Assembly (NCBI GenBank): GCA_018376855.1
Contig: JAHAAN010000065.1
Span: 1 to 10,733, forward strand
DNA length: 10,733 bases
Direction: 5' to 3'
Origin: Clostridiales bacterium
GTDB lineage: Bacteria > Bacillota > Clostridia > Christensenellales > QALW01
Positions 1-5,859 of this stretch are shown here, one piece after another (position 1 is the stretch's first letter; each line of letters starts with the position of its first letter). Position numbers and translations under genes: made by a program. The notes under the pieces are model-generated. The model was given only the letters and a program-made list of their open reading frames with translations. It did no database searches and was not told the origin of the DNA.

Positions 1-447
1 TCTGACAAACAGCCATTCAAATGCGTGAAAAGCTGCTCCGAAAACGGCAGTTTCCGGGTCGCTATAATTCCAACCTAAGTAAGGACTGTTGAGTGCCATT
101 AGGGCCGCAAAAATTGTTACGATGACAACGCTCGCTGAGATAAGGAACCAATGAAGGATTTTGCGTCTTGCAGTCTTTCTTTGTGCAAGCTGTAAGTTTA
201 TAACCTCCAGCTTTTCGGAAATCACCTTCAAGTCGTCGGCTTTCGCTTCGGCAACCGTTTCTCCGAGCAAAACGCTTACGGGTGTTTCGAGCGCTTCCGA
301 CAGAGAGAGTAGCGCGTCGGAATCAGGAACGGATAATCCTTGCTCCCATTTAGAGATTGTCTGCCGTACCACATTCAGCTTGACGGCAAGCTCTTCCTGT
401 GAAAGTCCTTTTGATTTTCTGATTGCTTTTATGTTTTCATTCAGCAT
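1..447 (-). CDS. XRE-family HTH transcriptional regulator with a C-terminal membrane segment (3' end cut by window)
   Basis: The visible 149 codons start at ATG 447-445, with a Shine-Dalgarno AAGGTGG 9 bases upstream. Residues about 4-60 form a Cro/CI-type helix-turn-helix: KSKGLSQEELA, then the recognition-helix stretch VVRQTISKWEQG, then the usual PDSDALLSLSEAL helix. A charged, possibly coiled linker follows (65-95). One hydrophobic, probably membrane-spanning segment lies at about 99-117 (WFLISASVVIVTIFAALMA). The gene runs off the left edge, so the C-terminal domain is unknown. Family knowledge: many Firmicutes carry small XRE regulators with C-terminal membrane helices, and their ligands are mostly unknown. 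Inference: it binds DNA near the membrane and probably represses itself, because inverted repeats overlap both candidate promoters upstream. Its target genes cannot be named from this window. Confidence 0.88.
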   Translation of the reverse strand, partial: MLNENIKAIRKSKGLSQEELAVKLNVVRQTISKWEQGLSVPDSDALLSLSEALETPVSVLLGETVAEAKADDLKVISEKLEVINLQLAQRKTARRKILHWFLISASVVIVTIFAALMALNSPYLGWNYSDPETAVFGAAFHAFEWLFVR

Positions 448-482
448 TAGGGATAACCACCTTTCTTTCAGTTGTTATCGCT

Positions 483-511
483 ATTGTATTGGAAATTGCC
501 CGTTGCTGCAA
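483..511 (-). promoter_or_regulatory. Candidate proximal promoter of the XRE regulator
   Basis: Read on the minus strand: -35 TTGCAG (511-506), 17-base spacer, -10 TACAAT (488-483). Transcription would start near 476, giving a leader of about 30 bases before the ATG at 447. The -35 lies inside the inverted repeat at 501-517. Confidence 0.55.
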
Positions 512-517
512 GCAACG
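501..517. promoter_or_regulatory. Perfect inverted repeat, candidate operator (CGTTGCT-GCA-AGCAACG)
   Basis: Seven-base arms separated by three bases, fully self-complementary, overlapping the -35 of the proximal minus-strand promoter. Size and placement suit a homodimeric HTH repressor, so autoregulation by the neighbouring XRE protein is the simplest reading. No binding evidence is available. A short RNA hairpin is the alternative, but there is no U-tract next to it. Confidence 0.45.
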
Positions 518-586
518 AATAGTAACATTCGGGGCTTATAGCCGTGGTAAGCTTTTTTTGACGCTGCAAATTCCATTTACCCTTTA

Positions 587-615
587 ATTATAAAGCAGCG
601 TTTGCTGAAAAGCAA
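587..615 (-). promoter_or_regulatory. Candidate distal promoter of the XRE regulator
   Basis: On the minus strand: -35 TTGCTT (615-610), exactly 17 bases, then a consensus -10 TATAAT (592-587). It would give a leader of about 130 bases before the XRE gene. Its -35 lies inside the inverted repeat at 601-616, the same arrangement as the proximal promoter. Confidence 0.5.
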
Positions 616-616
616 A
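601..616. repeat. Inverted repeat TTTGCT-GAAA-AGCAAA, candidate second operator
   Basis: Six-base arms with a four-base centre. It shares the TTGCT...AGCAA core with the repeat at 501-517, and the two centres are about 100 bases apart. It overlaps the -35 of the distal minus-strand promoter. On the plus strand it is followed by seven T (617-623), so a weak intrinsic terminator is an alternative, although no plus-strand gene precedes it here. Confidence 0.4.
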
Positions 617-654
617 TTTTTTTCTGCGACAGGCGGTTTAAAAGATAGTATGGA

Positions 655-683
655 TTATGCAAAAGCTATGATTATGGTATAAT
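655..683 (+). promoter_or_regulatory. Weak upstream promoter candidate for thrS
   Basis: An extended -10 (TGG then TATAAT, 678-683) with only a poor -35 (TTATGC, 655-660) at 17 bases. It would be a tandem promoter just upstream of the strong one at 711-738. It may be a chance match in AT-rich DNA. Confidence 0.25.
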
Positions 684-710
684 CTTATTGCAAAGCGATA
701 AAAATAGAGC

Positions 711-738
711 TTGACAATACCTGTAAAAGGCATATAAT
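711..738 (+). promoter_or_regulatory. Main thrS promoter
   Basis: Consensus -35 TTGACA (711-716), 16-base spacer and consensus -10 TATAAT (733-738). Transcription would begin at about 745, immediately before the T-box leader. Confidence 0.85.
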
Positions 739-744
739 AAAGAG

Positions 745-948
745 CAAGCTGAAATGAAAGAGATCAGTAGCCTTGTTTCCTGTTTGCAGAGAGCGGAATG
801 TCAGCTGAAATTTCCGCAGCAGGCGCATGTGTGAATACCGCCTTTGGATCGGCACCGTGTATGCGCGTTAAGCATTTTGAGAAGTAATTTGGGTGGAACC
901 ACGAAAGCAATGCCTTCGTCCCTTTTTGGGCGAGGGCATTTTTGTTTT
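745..948 (+). promoter_or_regulatory. T-box riboswitch (tRNA-Thr responsive) controlling thrS
   Basis: This leader senses uncharged tRNA and lets transcription continue into thrS when charging of tRNA-Thr falls. Visible parts run in the expected order. Stem I base is GATC (762-765) pairing with GATC (847-850), followed by the AGTA element (766-769). The AGAGAG bulge and distal hairpin with GCGGAA/TTCCGC arms lie around 788-817. The specifier loop reads GTGAAT-ACC-G, with the Thr codon ACC at 837-839. The T-box GGGTGGAACCACGA is at 891-904. The antiterminator can be drawn: GGG (891-893) with CCC (920-922) and ACGAA (901-905) with TTCGT (915-919), leaving the 7-base bulge TGGAACC. TGGA in the bulge predicts a tRNA ending UCCA. 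Specifier and downstream gene agree, so the assignment is firm. Confidence 0.95.
909..948 (+). terminator. Intrinsic terminator of the thrS T-box leader
   Basis: A 13-pair stem (909-921 with 928-940, including G-U pairs), a six-base loop and a U-rich tail (941-948). Its 5' arm contains TTCGTCCC, which also forms the antiterminator, so the two structures exclude each other. Confidence 0.92.
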
Positions 949-979
949 ATGTATTATAATTTTTCGGGAGGGATCTGTT

Positions 980-2926
980 ATGAAGATTATATTGCCGGAT
1001 CAAAGCGTAAAGGAGGTTCAGGCAGGCGTTACGCCGATGGAAATAGCCGGCCAAATCAGTCAAGGCTTGGCGGAACGGGCCATCGCAGCAAAGGTGAACG
1101 GGGAATACCGGGATTTGCATACGGCGATTCAGGAAGACTGCGCTTTGGAGCTTATTACAAAGAAAAATGAAGAAGATTATCTGCATGTTTTGCGGCATAC
1201 CGCAAGCCATGTGATGGCGCAGGCGGTAAAGCGTCTGTATCCGGAAACGAAGCTGGCGATCGGCCCAGCGATTGAGAACGGGTTTTACTATGATTTTGAT
1301 TTTGCAGCGCCGATTTCGGAGGCTGATCTTCCCAAAATAGAACAGGAAATGCTCAATATTGCAAAGGAGAATATTCCGCTTGAGCGTTTTGTGCTTTCGC
1401 GCAAAGAAGCAATGGAGTTTATGGAACAAAAAGGGGAAGTTTATAAGCAGGAGCTGATCGCAGATCTTCCGGAAGAAGCGGAGATATCGTTCTACCGTCA
1501 GGGCGATTTTACCGACCTTTGCGCGGGGCCGCATCTTAAAAGCACGGGAGAGGTGAAGCATTTTAAAATTATGAGCATTGCCGGCGCTTATTGGCGGGGC
1601 AGCGAAAAAAACAAGATGCTTACACGTTTATATGCAACCGCGTTTGATAAAAAACAGGCGCTGGATGAGTATGTGCAAAAGGTTGAGGAAGCCAAAAAAC
1701 GGGATCATAACGTTTTGGGGCGGCAGCTGGGCTACTTTACTACAGTGGATTATATCGGGCAGGGGTTGCCGATCCTGATGCCGAAGGGCGCCCGTGTGAT
1801 TCAGCTGCTCCAGCGCTTTGTTGAGGATGAGGAAGAAAAGCGCGGCTATCTGCTTACAAAAACGCCGTTCATGGCAAAAAGCGATCTTTATAAGATCTCA
1901 GGGCATTGGGATCACTATCGCGACGGAATGTTTGTGCTTGGGGATGCAGAAAAGGCCGATACCGAAGAAGTGTTTGCGCTCAGGCCGATGACATGTCCGT
2001 TCCAGTTTCAGGTTTATTTGGCAAAGCAGCGCAGCTATCGAGAGCTTCCCATGCGCTTGGGAGAAACATCAACATTGTTCAGAAACGAATCCAGCGGCGA
2101 AATGCATGGGTTGATTCGTGTGCGGCAGTTCACGATTTCTGAGGGACATATTGCTTGTATGCCTGAGCAGCTGGAGACAGAATTTTCACAGTGTGTGGAT
2201 TTGGCGCGTTTTATGCTTTCTACACTTGGTTTGGATGAGGATGTAAAATATCGTTTTTCTAAATGGGATGAAAATAATAAAGAAAAATATATCGGAAGCG
2301 CGCAGGAGTGGGAGAACGTGCAGAACAGAATGCGCGAAATTCTCAACGATCTGCATATCGACTATACCGAGGCTGACGGTGAGGCGGCGTTTTATGGGCC
2401 GAAGTTGGATATTCAAATCAAGAATGTATATGGCAAGGAGGATACGCTCATTACCATTCAGATTGATTTCCAGCTTGCGGAGCGCTTCGGCATGACTTAT
2501 ATCGATACCGATGGGCAGAAGAAGTACCCGTATGTGATCCACAGAACTTCTATCGGCTGCTATGAAAGAACACTGGCGCTGCTGATCGAAAAGTATGCCG
2601 GCGCTATGCCCACATGGCTTGCGCCCACACAGGTGAAGATCCTTAATATTACGGATCGCGTAACGGATACTTGCAAAAAGCTGGAAGAAAAGCTTTCAAA
2701 TCTGGGGATCCGGGTGCAGCTGGATCAGCGCAATGAAAAAATCGGGTTTAAGATCCGTGAAGCGCAGCTTGAAAAAGTGCCCTATATGTTGATTATCGGC
2801 GATAAGGAAGCGGAAAGCGGCATGTGCGCCGTCAGATCCAGAAGGGACGGAGATCTGGGCGTGATGGCTCCGGAGGATTTTATAGCAAGAATTTTGAGCG
2901 AGATCGCTTCAAAGGCAAAAAATTAA
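980..2926 (+). CDS. thrS: Threonine--tRNA ligase (class II ThrRS)
   Basis: Charges tRNA-Thr with threonine in the cytoplasm. The product is 648 residues, normal for bacterial ThrRS. The start is ATG 980, with GGGAGGG just upstream; an in-frame ATG at 893 lies inside the terminator hairpin and is rejected. Domains in order: TGS (about 1-62); editing/second-additional domain with HTASH (H73, H77) and CAGPH (C181, H185); class II core (about 245-545); anticodon-binding domain (about 550-645). The catalytic zinc ligands are present as C339 (MTCP), H390 and H521. Motif 2 contains R368 and E370 (FRNE), and motif 3 arginine is R530. Odd: the usual FTQDDAH loop reads FTISEGH, so the positions matching E. 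coli Q381 and D383 are Ile386 and Glu388. I recall a similar ThrRS subtype in Oscillospirales but cannot verify it here. Expression is controlled by the T-box. Confidence 0.97.
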   Translation: MKIILPDQSVKEVQAGVTPMEIAGQISQGLAERAIAAKVNGEYRDLHTAIQEDCALELITKKNEEDYLHVLRHTASHVMAQAVKRLYPETKLAIGPAIENGFYYDFDFAAPISEADLPKIEQEMLNIAKENIPLERFVLSRKEAMEFMEQKGEVYKQELIADLPEEAEISFYRQGDFTDLCAGPHLKSTGEVKHFKIMSIAGAYWRGSEKNKMLTRLYATAFDKKQALDEYVQKVEEAKKRDHNVLGRQLGYFTTVDYIGQGLPILMPKGARVIQLLQRFVEDEEEKRGYLLTKTPFMAKSDLYKISGHWDHYRDGMFVLGDAEKADTEEVFALRPMTCPFQFQVYLAKQRSYRELPMRLGETSTLFRNESSGEMHGLIRVRQFTISEGHIACMPEQLETEFSQCVDLARFMLSTLGLDEDVKYRFSKWDENNKEKYIGSAQEWENVQNRMREILNDLHIDYTEADGEAAFYGPKLDIQIKNVYGKEDTLITIQIDFQLAERFGMTYIDTDGQKKYPYVIHRTSIGCYERTLALLIEKYAGAMPTWLAPTQVKILNITDRVTDTCKKLEEKLSNLGIRVQLDQRNEKIGFKIREAQLEKVPYMLIIGDKEAESGMCAVRSRRDGDLGVMAPEDFIARILSEIASKAKN

Positions 2927-2946
2927 AAGCTTATAATAAATTGTTG

Positions 2947-2975
2947 TTGACATAGGCGGGAGTTTATGATAAACT
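2947..2975 (+). promoter_or_regulatory. Promoter of infC-rpmI-rplT
   Basis: Consensus -35 TTGACA (2947-2952), 17 bases, then -10 TAAACT (2970-2975), starting 20 bases after the thrS stop. The predicted transcript begins near 2982, at the start of the leader hairpins. Confidence 0.75.
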
Positions 2976-2981
2976 TATACA

Positions 2982-3096
2982 GTCAAAGCAGAAGCTTCCC
3001 GCTTCTCACCATCCGGCTTTAAGTCAGGCATGGTTCCAAAACAAGGCTTTTTGTTATGGTGCGCGGGTAGTTTGCTGCCCGCGTATTTTTTATTTT
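2982..3096 (+). promoter_or_regulatory. L20-type ribosomal protein leader (attenuator) of the infC operon
   Basis: In Firmicutes the infC-rpmI-rplT messenger is commonly shut down by its own product, ribosomal protein L20, which favours premature termination. This leader has the right place and parts: hairpin AGAAGC/GCTTCT (2990-2995 with 3001-3006) with the CCCGCTTCTCACC stretch I associate with L20 leaders, a second helix ACCAT/ATGGT (3008-3012 with 3030-3034), and a terminator (3062-3096) directly before the infC ribosome-binding site. CACCAT (3007-3012) can instead pair with ATGGTG (3056-3061) at the foot of the terminator, so alternative folds are plausible. Family assignment is from memory of the motif, not from a covariance search. 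Confidence 0.75.
3062..3096 (+). terminator. Attenuator hairpin in front of infC
   Basis: CGCGGGTAG (3062-3070) pairs with CTGCCCGCG (3075-3083) around a TTTG loop. A T-rich tail runs to 3096 and abuts the infC Shine-Dalgarno. Placement before, not after, a gene indicates regulated termination. Confidence 0.88.
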
Positions 3097-3101
3097 GGAG
3101 G
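3097..3101 (+). promoter_or_regulatory. infC ribosome-binding site that decides an ATC start
   Basis: GGAGG at 3097-3101. Nine bases later is ATC (3111), in frame with IF3. No ATG, GTG or TTG lies at a usable distance in frame. Confidence 0.8.
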
Positions 3102-3110
3102 TGCATACCT

Positions 3111-3617
3111 ATCAACGAAATTTTGATCAACGAAGAAATCAGAGAAAAAGAAGTTCGCGTTGTCAGTTCTACAGGAGAACAGTTAGGCGTTATGGCTACG
3201 GCGGCGGCAATTAAGGCTGCCGAGCAGCAAAATCTTGACCTGTGCATGATCGCGCCGAAAGCGGTTCCGCCGGTTTGTAAGATCATGGATTACGGTAAAT
3301 ACCGTTTTGAGATGCAAAAGCGCGAAAAGGAAACCAAGAAAAACCAAAAGGTTATTTCTCTGCACGAGATTCAGTTATCCGTAACCATAGAAGCGCACGA
3401 TATGGAAGTAAAGGCTAAGAAAGCGCGTGAGTTTCTGAAAGCAGGAGATAGAATCAAAGTTTCTATCAGATTTCGTTCCAGGCAGATCGCACACCCCGAA
3501 ATCGGCGTGAAAGTGATGAATGATTTCTTTCAGCTCCTTTCGGATGTTGCCAAAATGGAAAAGAAGCCTCTTACCGAGGGGCGTAATATGACGATGATTT
3601 TGGTACCATTGAGTTGA
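3111..3617 (+). CDS. infC: Translation initiation factor IF-3
   Basis: Binds the 30S subunit, keeps it apart from 50S and proofreads start codon-initiator tRNA pairing. With start ATC 3111 the product is 168 residues, the usual IF3 size. The protein begins INEILINEEIREKEVRVV, matching the typical IF3 N-terminus. It has an N-terminal domain with VMATAAAIKAAEQQNLDL and PPVCKIMDYGKYRFE, a lysine-rich linker (KREKETKKNQKVISLHEIQLS), and a C-terminal domain with the signature VSIRFRSRQIAHPEIG. The in-frame ATG at 3030 would add 27 hydrophobic residues encoded by the attenuator, so it is rejected. Non-standard infC starts (AUU in E. coli) are known and let IF3 repress its own translation; the ATC here fits that. 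Followed 25 bases later by rpmI. Confidence 0.95.
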   Translation: MNEILINEEIREKEVRVVSSTGEQLGVMATAAAIKAAEQQNLDLCMIAPKAVPPVCKIMDYGKYRFEMQKREKETKKNQKVISLHEIQLSVTIEAHDMEVKAKKAREFLKAGDRIKVSIRFRSRQIAHPEIGVKVMNDFFQLLSDVAKMEKKPLTEGRNMTMILVPLS

Positions 3618-3642
3618 TACCGCACATTAAGGAGGAAGTTAT

Positions 3643-3840
3643 ATGCCTAAAATGAAAACCCATCGCGGAGCTGCGAAAAGATTTAATTTTACAAAGAGCG
3701 GCAAGATCAAAAGAGCAAAGTCTATGAGAAATCATTTTCTTTCCAGAAAATCTGCTAAAGCCAAGAGAGGCCTGCGCCAAAACGGTTATGTCTGCGGCGC
3801 GGAAGCCATCAATGTGAAGAAGCTTATTCCTTATAAGTAA
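3643..3840 (+). CDS. rpmI: 50S ribosomal protein L35 (bL35)
   Basis: A small basic protein of the large ribosomal subunit. The 65 residues start MPKMKTHRGAAKRF and contain the family-typical KSGKIKRAKSMRNHFLSRKSAKAKRGLR, ending KKLIPYK. The length is standard. Start ATG 3643 has AAGGAGG upstream. It sits between infC and rplT, the usual arrangement, and is cotranscribed with them from the attenuated leader. Confidence 0.98.
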   Translation: MPKMKTHRGAAKRFNFTKSGKIKRAKSMRNHFLSRKSAKAKRGLRQNGYVCGAEAINVKKLIPYK

Positions 3841-3872
3841 TTAAAATAGCCCAAATCAGGAGGTAGAGGACA

Positions 3873-4223
3873 ATGAGAGTAAAAAGAGGCGTGAACGGTA
3901 ACAAAAACCGTAAGAAAGTATTAAAACTTGCTAAGGGCTATTATGGCGCAAAAAGCAAGCAGTTCAGAGTTGCGAACGAAGCGGTTATGAAATCGCAGGC
4001 CTATGCGTTTGTGGGGCGTAAGCAGAAGAAGAGAGATTTCCGCGCGCTGTGGATCGCAAGAATTAACGCTGCGGCAAGGATCAACGGAATCAGCTACAGC
4101 AAGCTGATCCACGGCCTGAAGAATGCCGGCGTTATGGTAAACAGAAAAATGCTTTCGGAGCTTGCTATTTATAATGCCGATGCATTTACAAACTTGGTGG
4201 AAACAGCGAAAGCCAATCAATAA
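3873..4223 (+). CDS. rplT: 50S ribosomal protein L20 (bL20)
   Basis: An early-assembly 23S rRNA-binding protein and the likely autorepressor of this operon. The 116 residues have the typical basic N-terminal extension (MRVKRGVNGNKNRKKVLKLAKGYYG), the conserved RDFRALWIARINAAARINGISYS core, and the C-terminal MLSELAIYNADAFTNLV. Start ATG 3873 follows AGGAGG. It is the last gene before the terminator at 4237. In Firmicutes L20 represses infC-rpmI-rplT through the leader; the matching leader at 2982-3096 supports that here. Confidence 0.98.
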   Translation: MRVKRGVNGNKNRKKVLKLAKGYYGAKSKQFRVANEAVMKSQAYAFVGRKQKKRDFRALWIARINAAARINGISYSKLIHGLKNAGVMVNRKMLSELAIYNADAFTNLVETAKANQ

Positions 4224-4236
4224 TCAGGATGCTTTA

Positions 4237-4276
4237 TCAGCGCAACGAAACGGATTTTTTGTTGCGCTGAATTTTT
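4237..4276 (+). terminator. Terminator after rplT
   Basis: TCAGCGCAAC (4237-4246) pairs with GTTGCGCTGA (4261-4270). Four further pairs close the loop (GAAA with TTTT), and ATTTTT follows. It ends 16 bases before the methyltransferase ATG, so the next genes need read-through or an internal promoter. Confidence 0.9.
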
Positions 4277-4292
4277 CATTGAGGTTTTATTC

Positions 4293-5072
4293 ATGCAGGA
4301 GTTAAGCAGTTTGCATAATGAAAAAATCAAATATCTTAAAAGCTTGCAGCAGAAAAAGTACCGTAAAATGCATGGATGCTACCTGATCGAAGGAAGACGT
4401 TTGTTGGCGGAGGCGCTTGAGCGAGGGGCTGAGATTACGGCAGTGGCAGTAGAAAAAGATCGCATGGAAAGCTTCCGCGAGCTGCTGGTGCAGGTGAAAG
4501 GGGCGGAGCTGCTTGTCATAACGCCTGCGGTTTTGCGCGCTCTTTGTTTGACAGAGGCGCCCGAAGGCATCGTTGCCTGTGTTAAAATGAAACAGTGCGG
4601 CAGCGCTTTAACAGAAGGAAGCCTGATGTTGATTTTGGACGGCCTGCAGGATCCGGGAAATGTAGGCACGATTTTGCGAACGGCAAATGCCTGCGGAGTA
4701 AAGGACATTTATCTGTCTGCAAACTGCGTGGAGATTTATAATCCCAAGGTGGTTAGAAGTGCGATGGGCGCGCTTTTTACTTTAAATATCCGGCAGGAAT
4801 GCGATCTTGAAATGCTTATTCCGGTGATGCAGGCAGATGGCTGGAGTGTCTTGGGAACTTCGCTTTGCGGCGAAAATTATTACGTCGGTTCTTTTTCAGG
4901 GAAGGTCGGGTTGGTTATCGGCAACGAGGGAAACGGTGTTTCGGAAAGTGTTTTGCGCTTGTGTGATAAGCAGGTCAAGCTGCCGGTTTCGGACAGTGCC
5001 GAATCTCTTAATGCGGCAATGGCGGCGGGAATTTTATTGTATGATTTGATGTACCGCAATAAGCTGCAATGA
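4293..5072 (+). CDS. SpoU/TrmH-family RNA 2'-O-ribose methyltransferase
   Basis: An S-adenosylmethionine-dependent 2'-O-methyltransferase, probably acting on 23S rRNA. It has 259 residues. Residues 1-95 form the N-terminal substrate-binding domain (LIEGRRLLAEAL at 31-42; APEGIVA at 89-95). The C-terminal part is the SPOUT knot: motif 1 LDGLQDPGNVGTILRTANACG (from 115, N123 and R129), motif 2 VIGNEGNGVS (208-217, E212), motif 3 SLNAAMAAGILLYDL (238-252). It resembles Bacillus YsgA-type enzymes more than a tRNA Gm18 TrmH, but the exact target base cannot be read from the sequence. Start ATG 4293 has only a weak GAGG site. Twenty-two bases separate it from yebC, suggesting one transcript with yebC and proA. 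A possible -10 (TATAAT 4170-4175) inside rplT lacks a good -35. Confidence 0.92.
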   Translation: MQELSSLHNEKIKYLKSLQQKKYRKMHGCYLIEGRRLLAEALERGAEITAVAVEKDRMESFRELLVQVKGAELLVITPAVLRALCLTEAPEGIVACVKMKQCGSALTEGSLMLILDGLQDPGNVGTILRTANACGVKDIYLSANCVEIYNPKVVRSAMGALFTLNIRQECDLEMLIPVMQADGWSVLGTSLCGENYYVGSFSGKVGLVIGNEGNGVSESVLRLCDKQVKLPVSDSAESLNAAMAAGILLYDLMYRNKLQ

Positions 5073-5094
5073 GAAGCTAAATGGGAGGTTTTTT

Positions 5095-5838
5095 ATGTCA
5101 GGACATAGCAAATGGGCAAATATTAAACATAAGAAAGAAAAAACAGATGCACAGAGAGGAAAGATTTTTACAAAAATTGGGCGCGAGATCGCGATTTGTG
5201 TCAAAAGCGGCGGAGCGGACCCGAACGTTAATTCCAAGCTTGCAGATGTCGTTGCAAAGGCAAAGGCGAATAATATGCCCAATGATACGATCATGCGGGC
5301 GATTAAGCGTGCCGCCGGCGAAGATGACGGTGCAGTGTACGAGGAAATCACATATGAAGGCTACGGCCCCGGCGGAATTGCGGTTATTTTGGAGATCCTG
5401 ACGGATAACAGAAACCGCACCGCGGGCGAAGTCCGTCATATCTTTGACAAAGCGGGCGGTTCCATGGGCGCCACCGGCTGCGTTAGCTGGATGTTTGAAA
5501 CGAAGGGCGTTATCGTTATTGAGAAAACGCCCAATATCGATGAAGATACGCTTATGATGACGGCGATTGAAGCCGGCGCTCAGGATTTTGATCCGCAAGA
5601 TGATGTTTTTGAAATTACAACGGATCCTAACGATTTTTCCGCTGTAAGAAAGGCATTGGAGGATGCGGGCTACGCTTTTGCGGAAGCGCAGGTGGATAAA
5701 ATACCGAGCAATACGGTTTCCGTTACGGATGACAATATGAAAAAAGTTCTTTGGATGCTGGACAGCTTTGAGGATAACGACGATGTGCAGAATGTATATC
5801 ACAATGCAGAGCTTCCGGAGGAAGAGGACGAAGAGTAG
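5095..5838 (+). CDS. yebC: YebC/PmpR-family protein
   Basis: It has 247 residues with the diagnostic N-terminus MSGHSKWANIKHKKEKTDAQRGK, then FTKIGREI and the family core GYGPGGIAVILEILTDNRNRT, and an acidic tail (PEEEDEE). It is full length. Start ATG 5095 has GGGAGG upstream. The family was long annotated as transcriptional regulators. More recent work, as I recall it, ties members to the ribosome and relief of stalling at proline-rich sequences, so a translation role would fit its place beside an rRNA methyltransferase and downstream of ribosomal genes. Which activity this copy has cannot be decided here. It is 22 bases after the methyltransferase gene and 21 bases before proA, consistent with an operon. 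Confidence 0.95.
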   Translation: MSGHSKWANIKHKKEKTDAQRGKIFTKIGREIAICVKSGGADPNVNSKLADVVAKAKANNMPNDTIMRAIKRAAGEDDGAVYEEITYEGYGPGGIAVILEILTDNRNRTAGEVRHIFDKAGGSMGATGCVSWMFETKGVIVIEKTPNIDEDTLMMTAIEAGAQDFDPQDDVFEITTDPNDFSAVRKALEDAGYAFAEAQVDKIPSNTVSVTDDNMKKVLWMLDSFEDNDDVQNVYHNAELPEEEDEE

Positions 5839-5859
5839 CTTTTGCGGAGGAGATTGAGC

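Noticed and set aside
161..541. Plus-strand open frame of 126 codons
   Set aside because: It lies antisense to the XRE gene, has no ribosome-binding site, and its translation is low-complexity Ser-rich with no family motif.
893..979. Longer thrS start at ATG 893
   Set aside because: It would translate the T-box and terminator hairpin; the good Shine-Dalgarno and TGS-domain start are at 980.
947..1561. Minus-strand open frame of 204 codons inside thrS
   Set aside because: Antisense shadow of the ThrRS coding sequence; no recognisable protein and no start signal.
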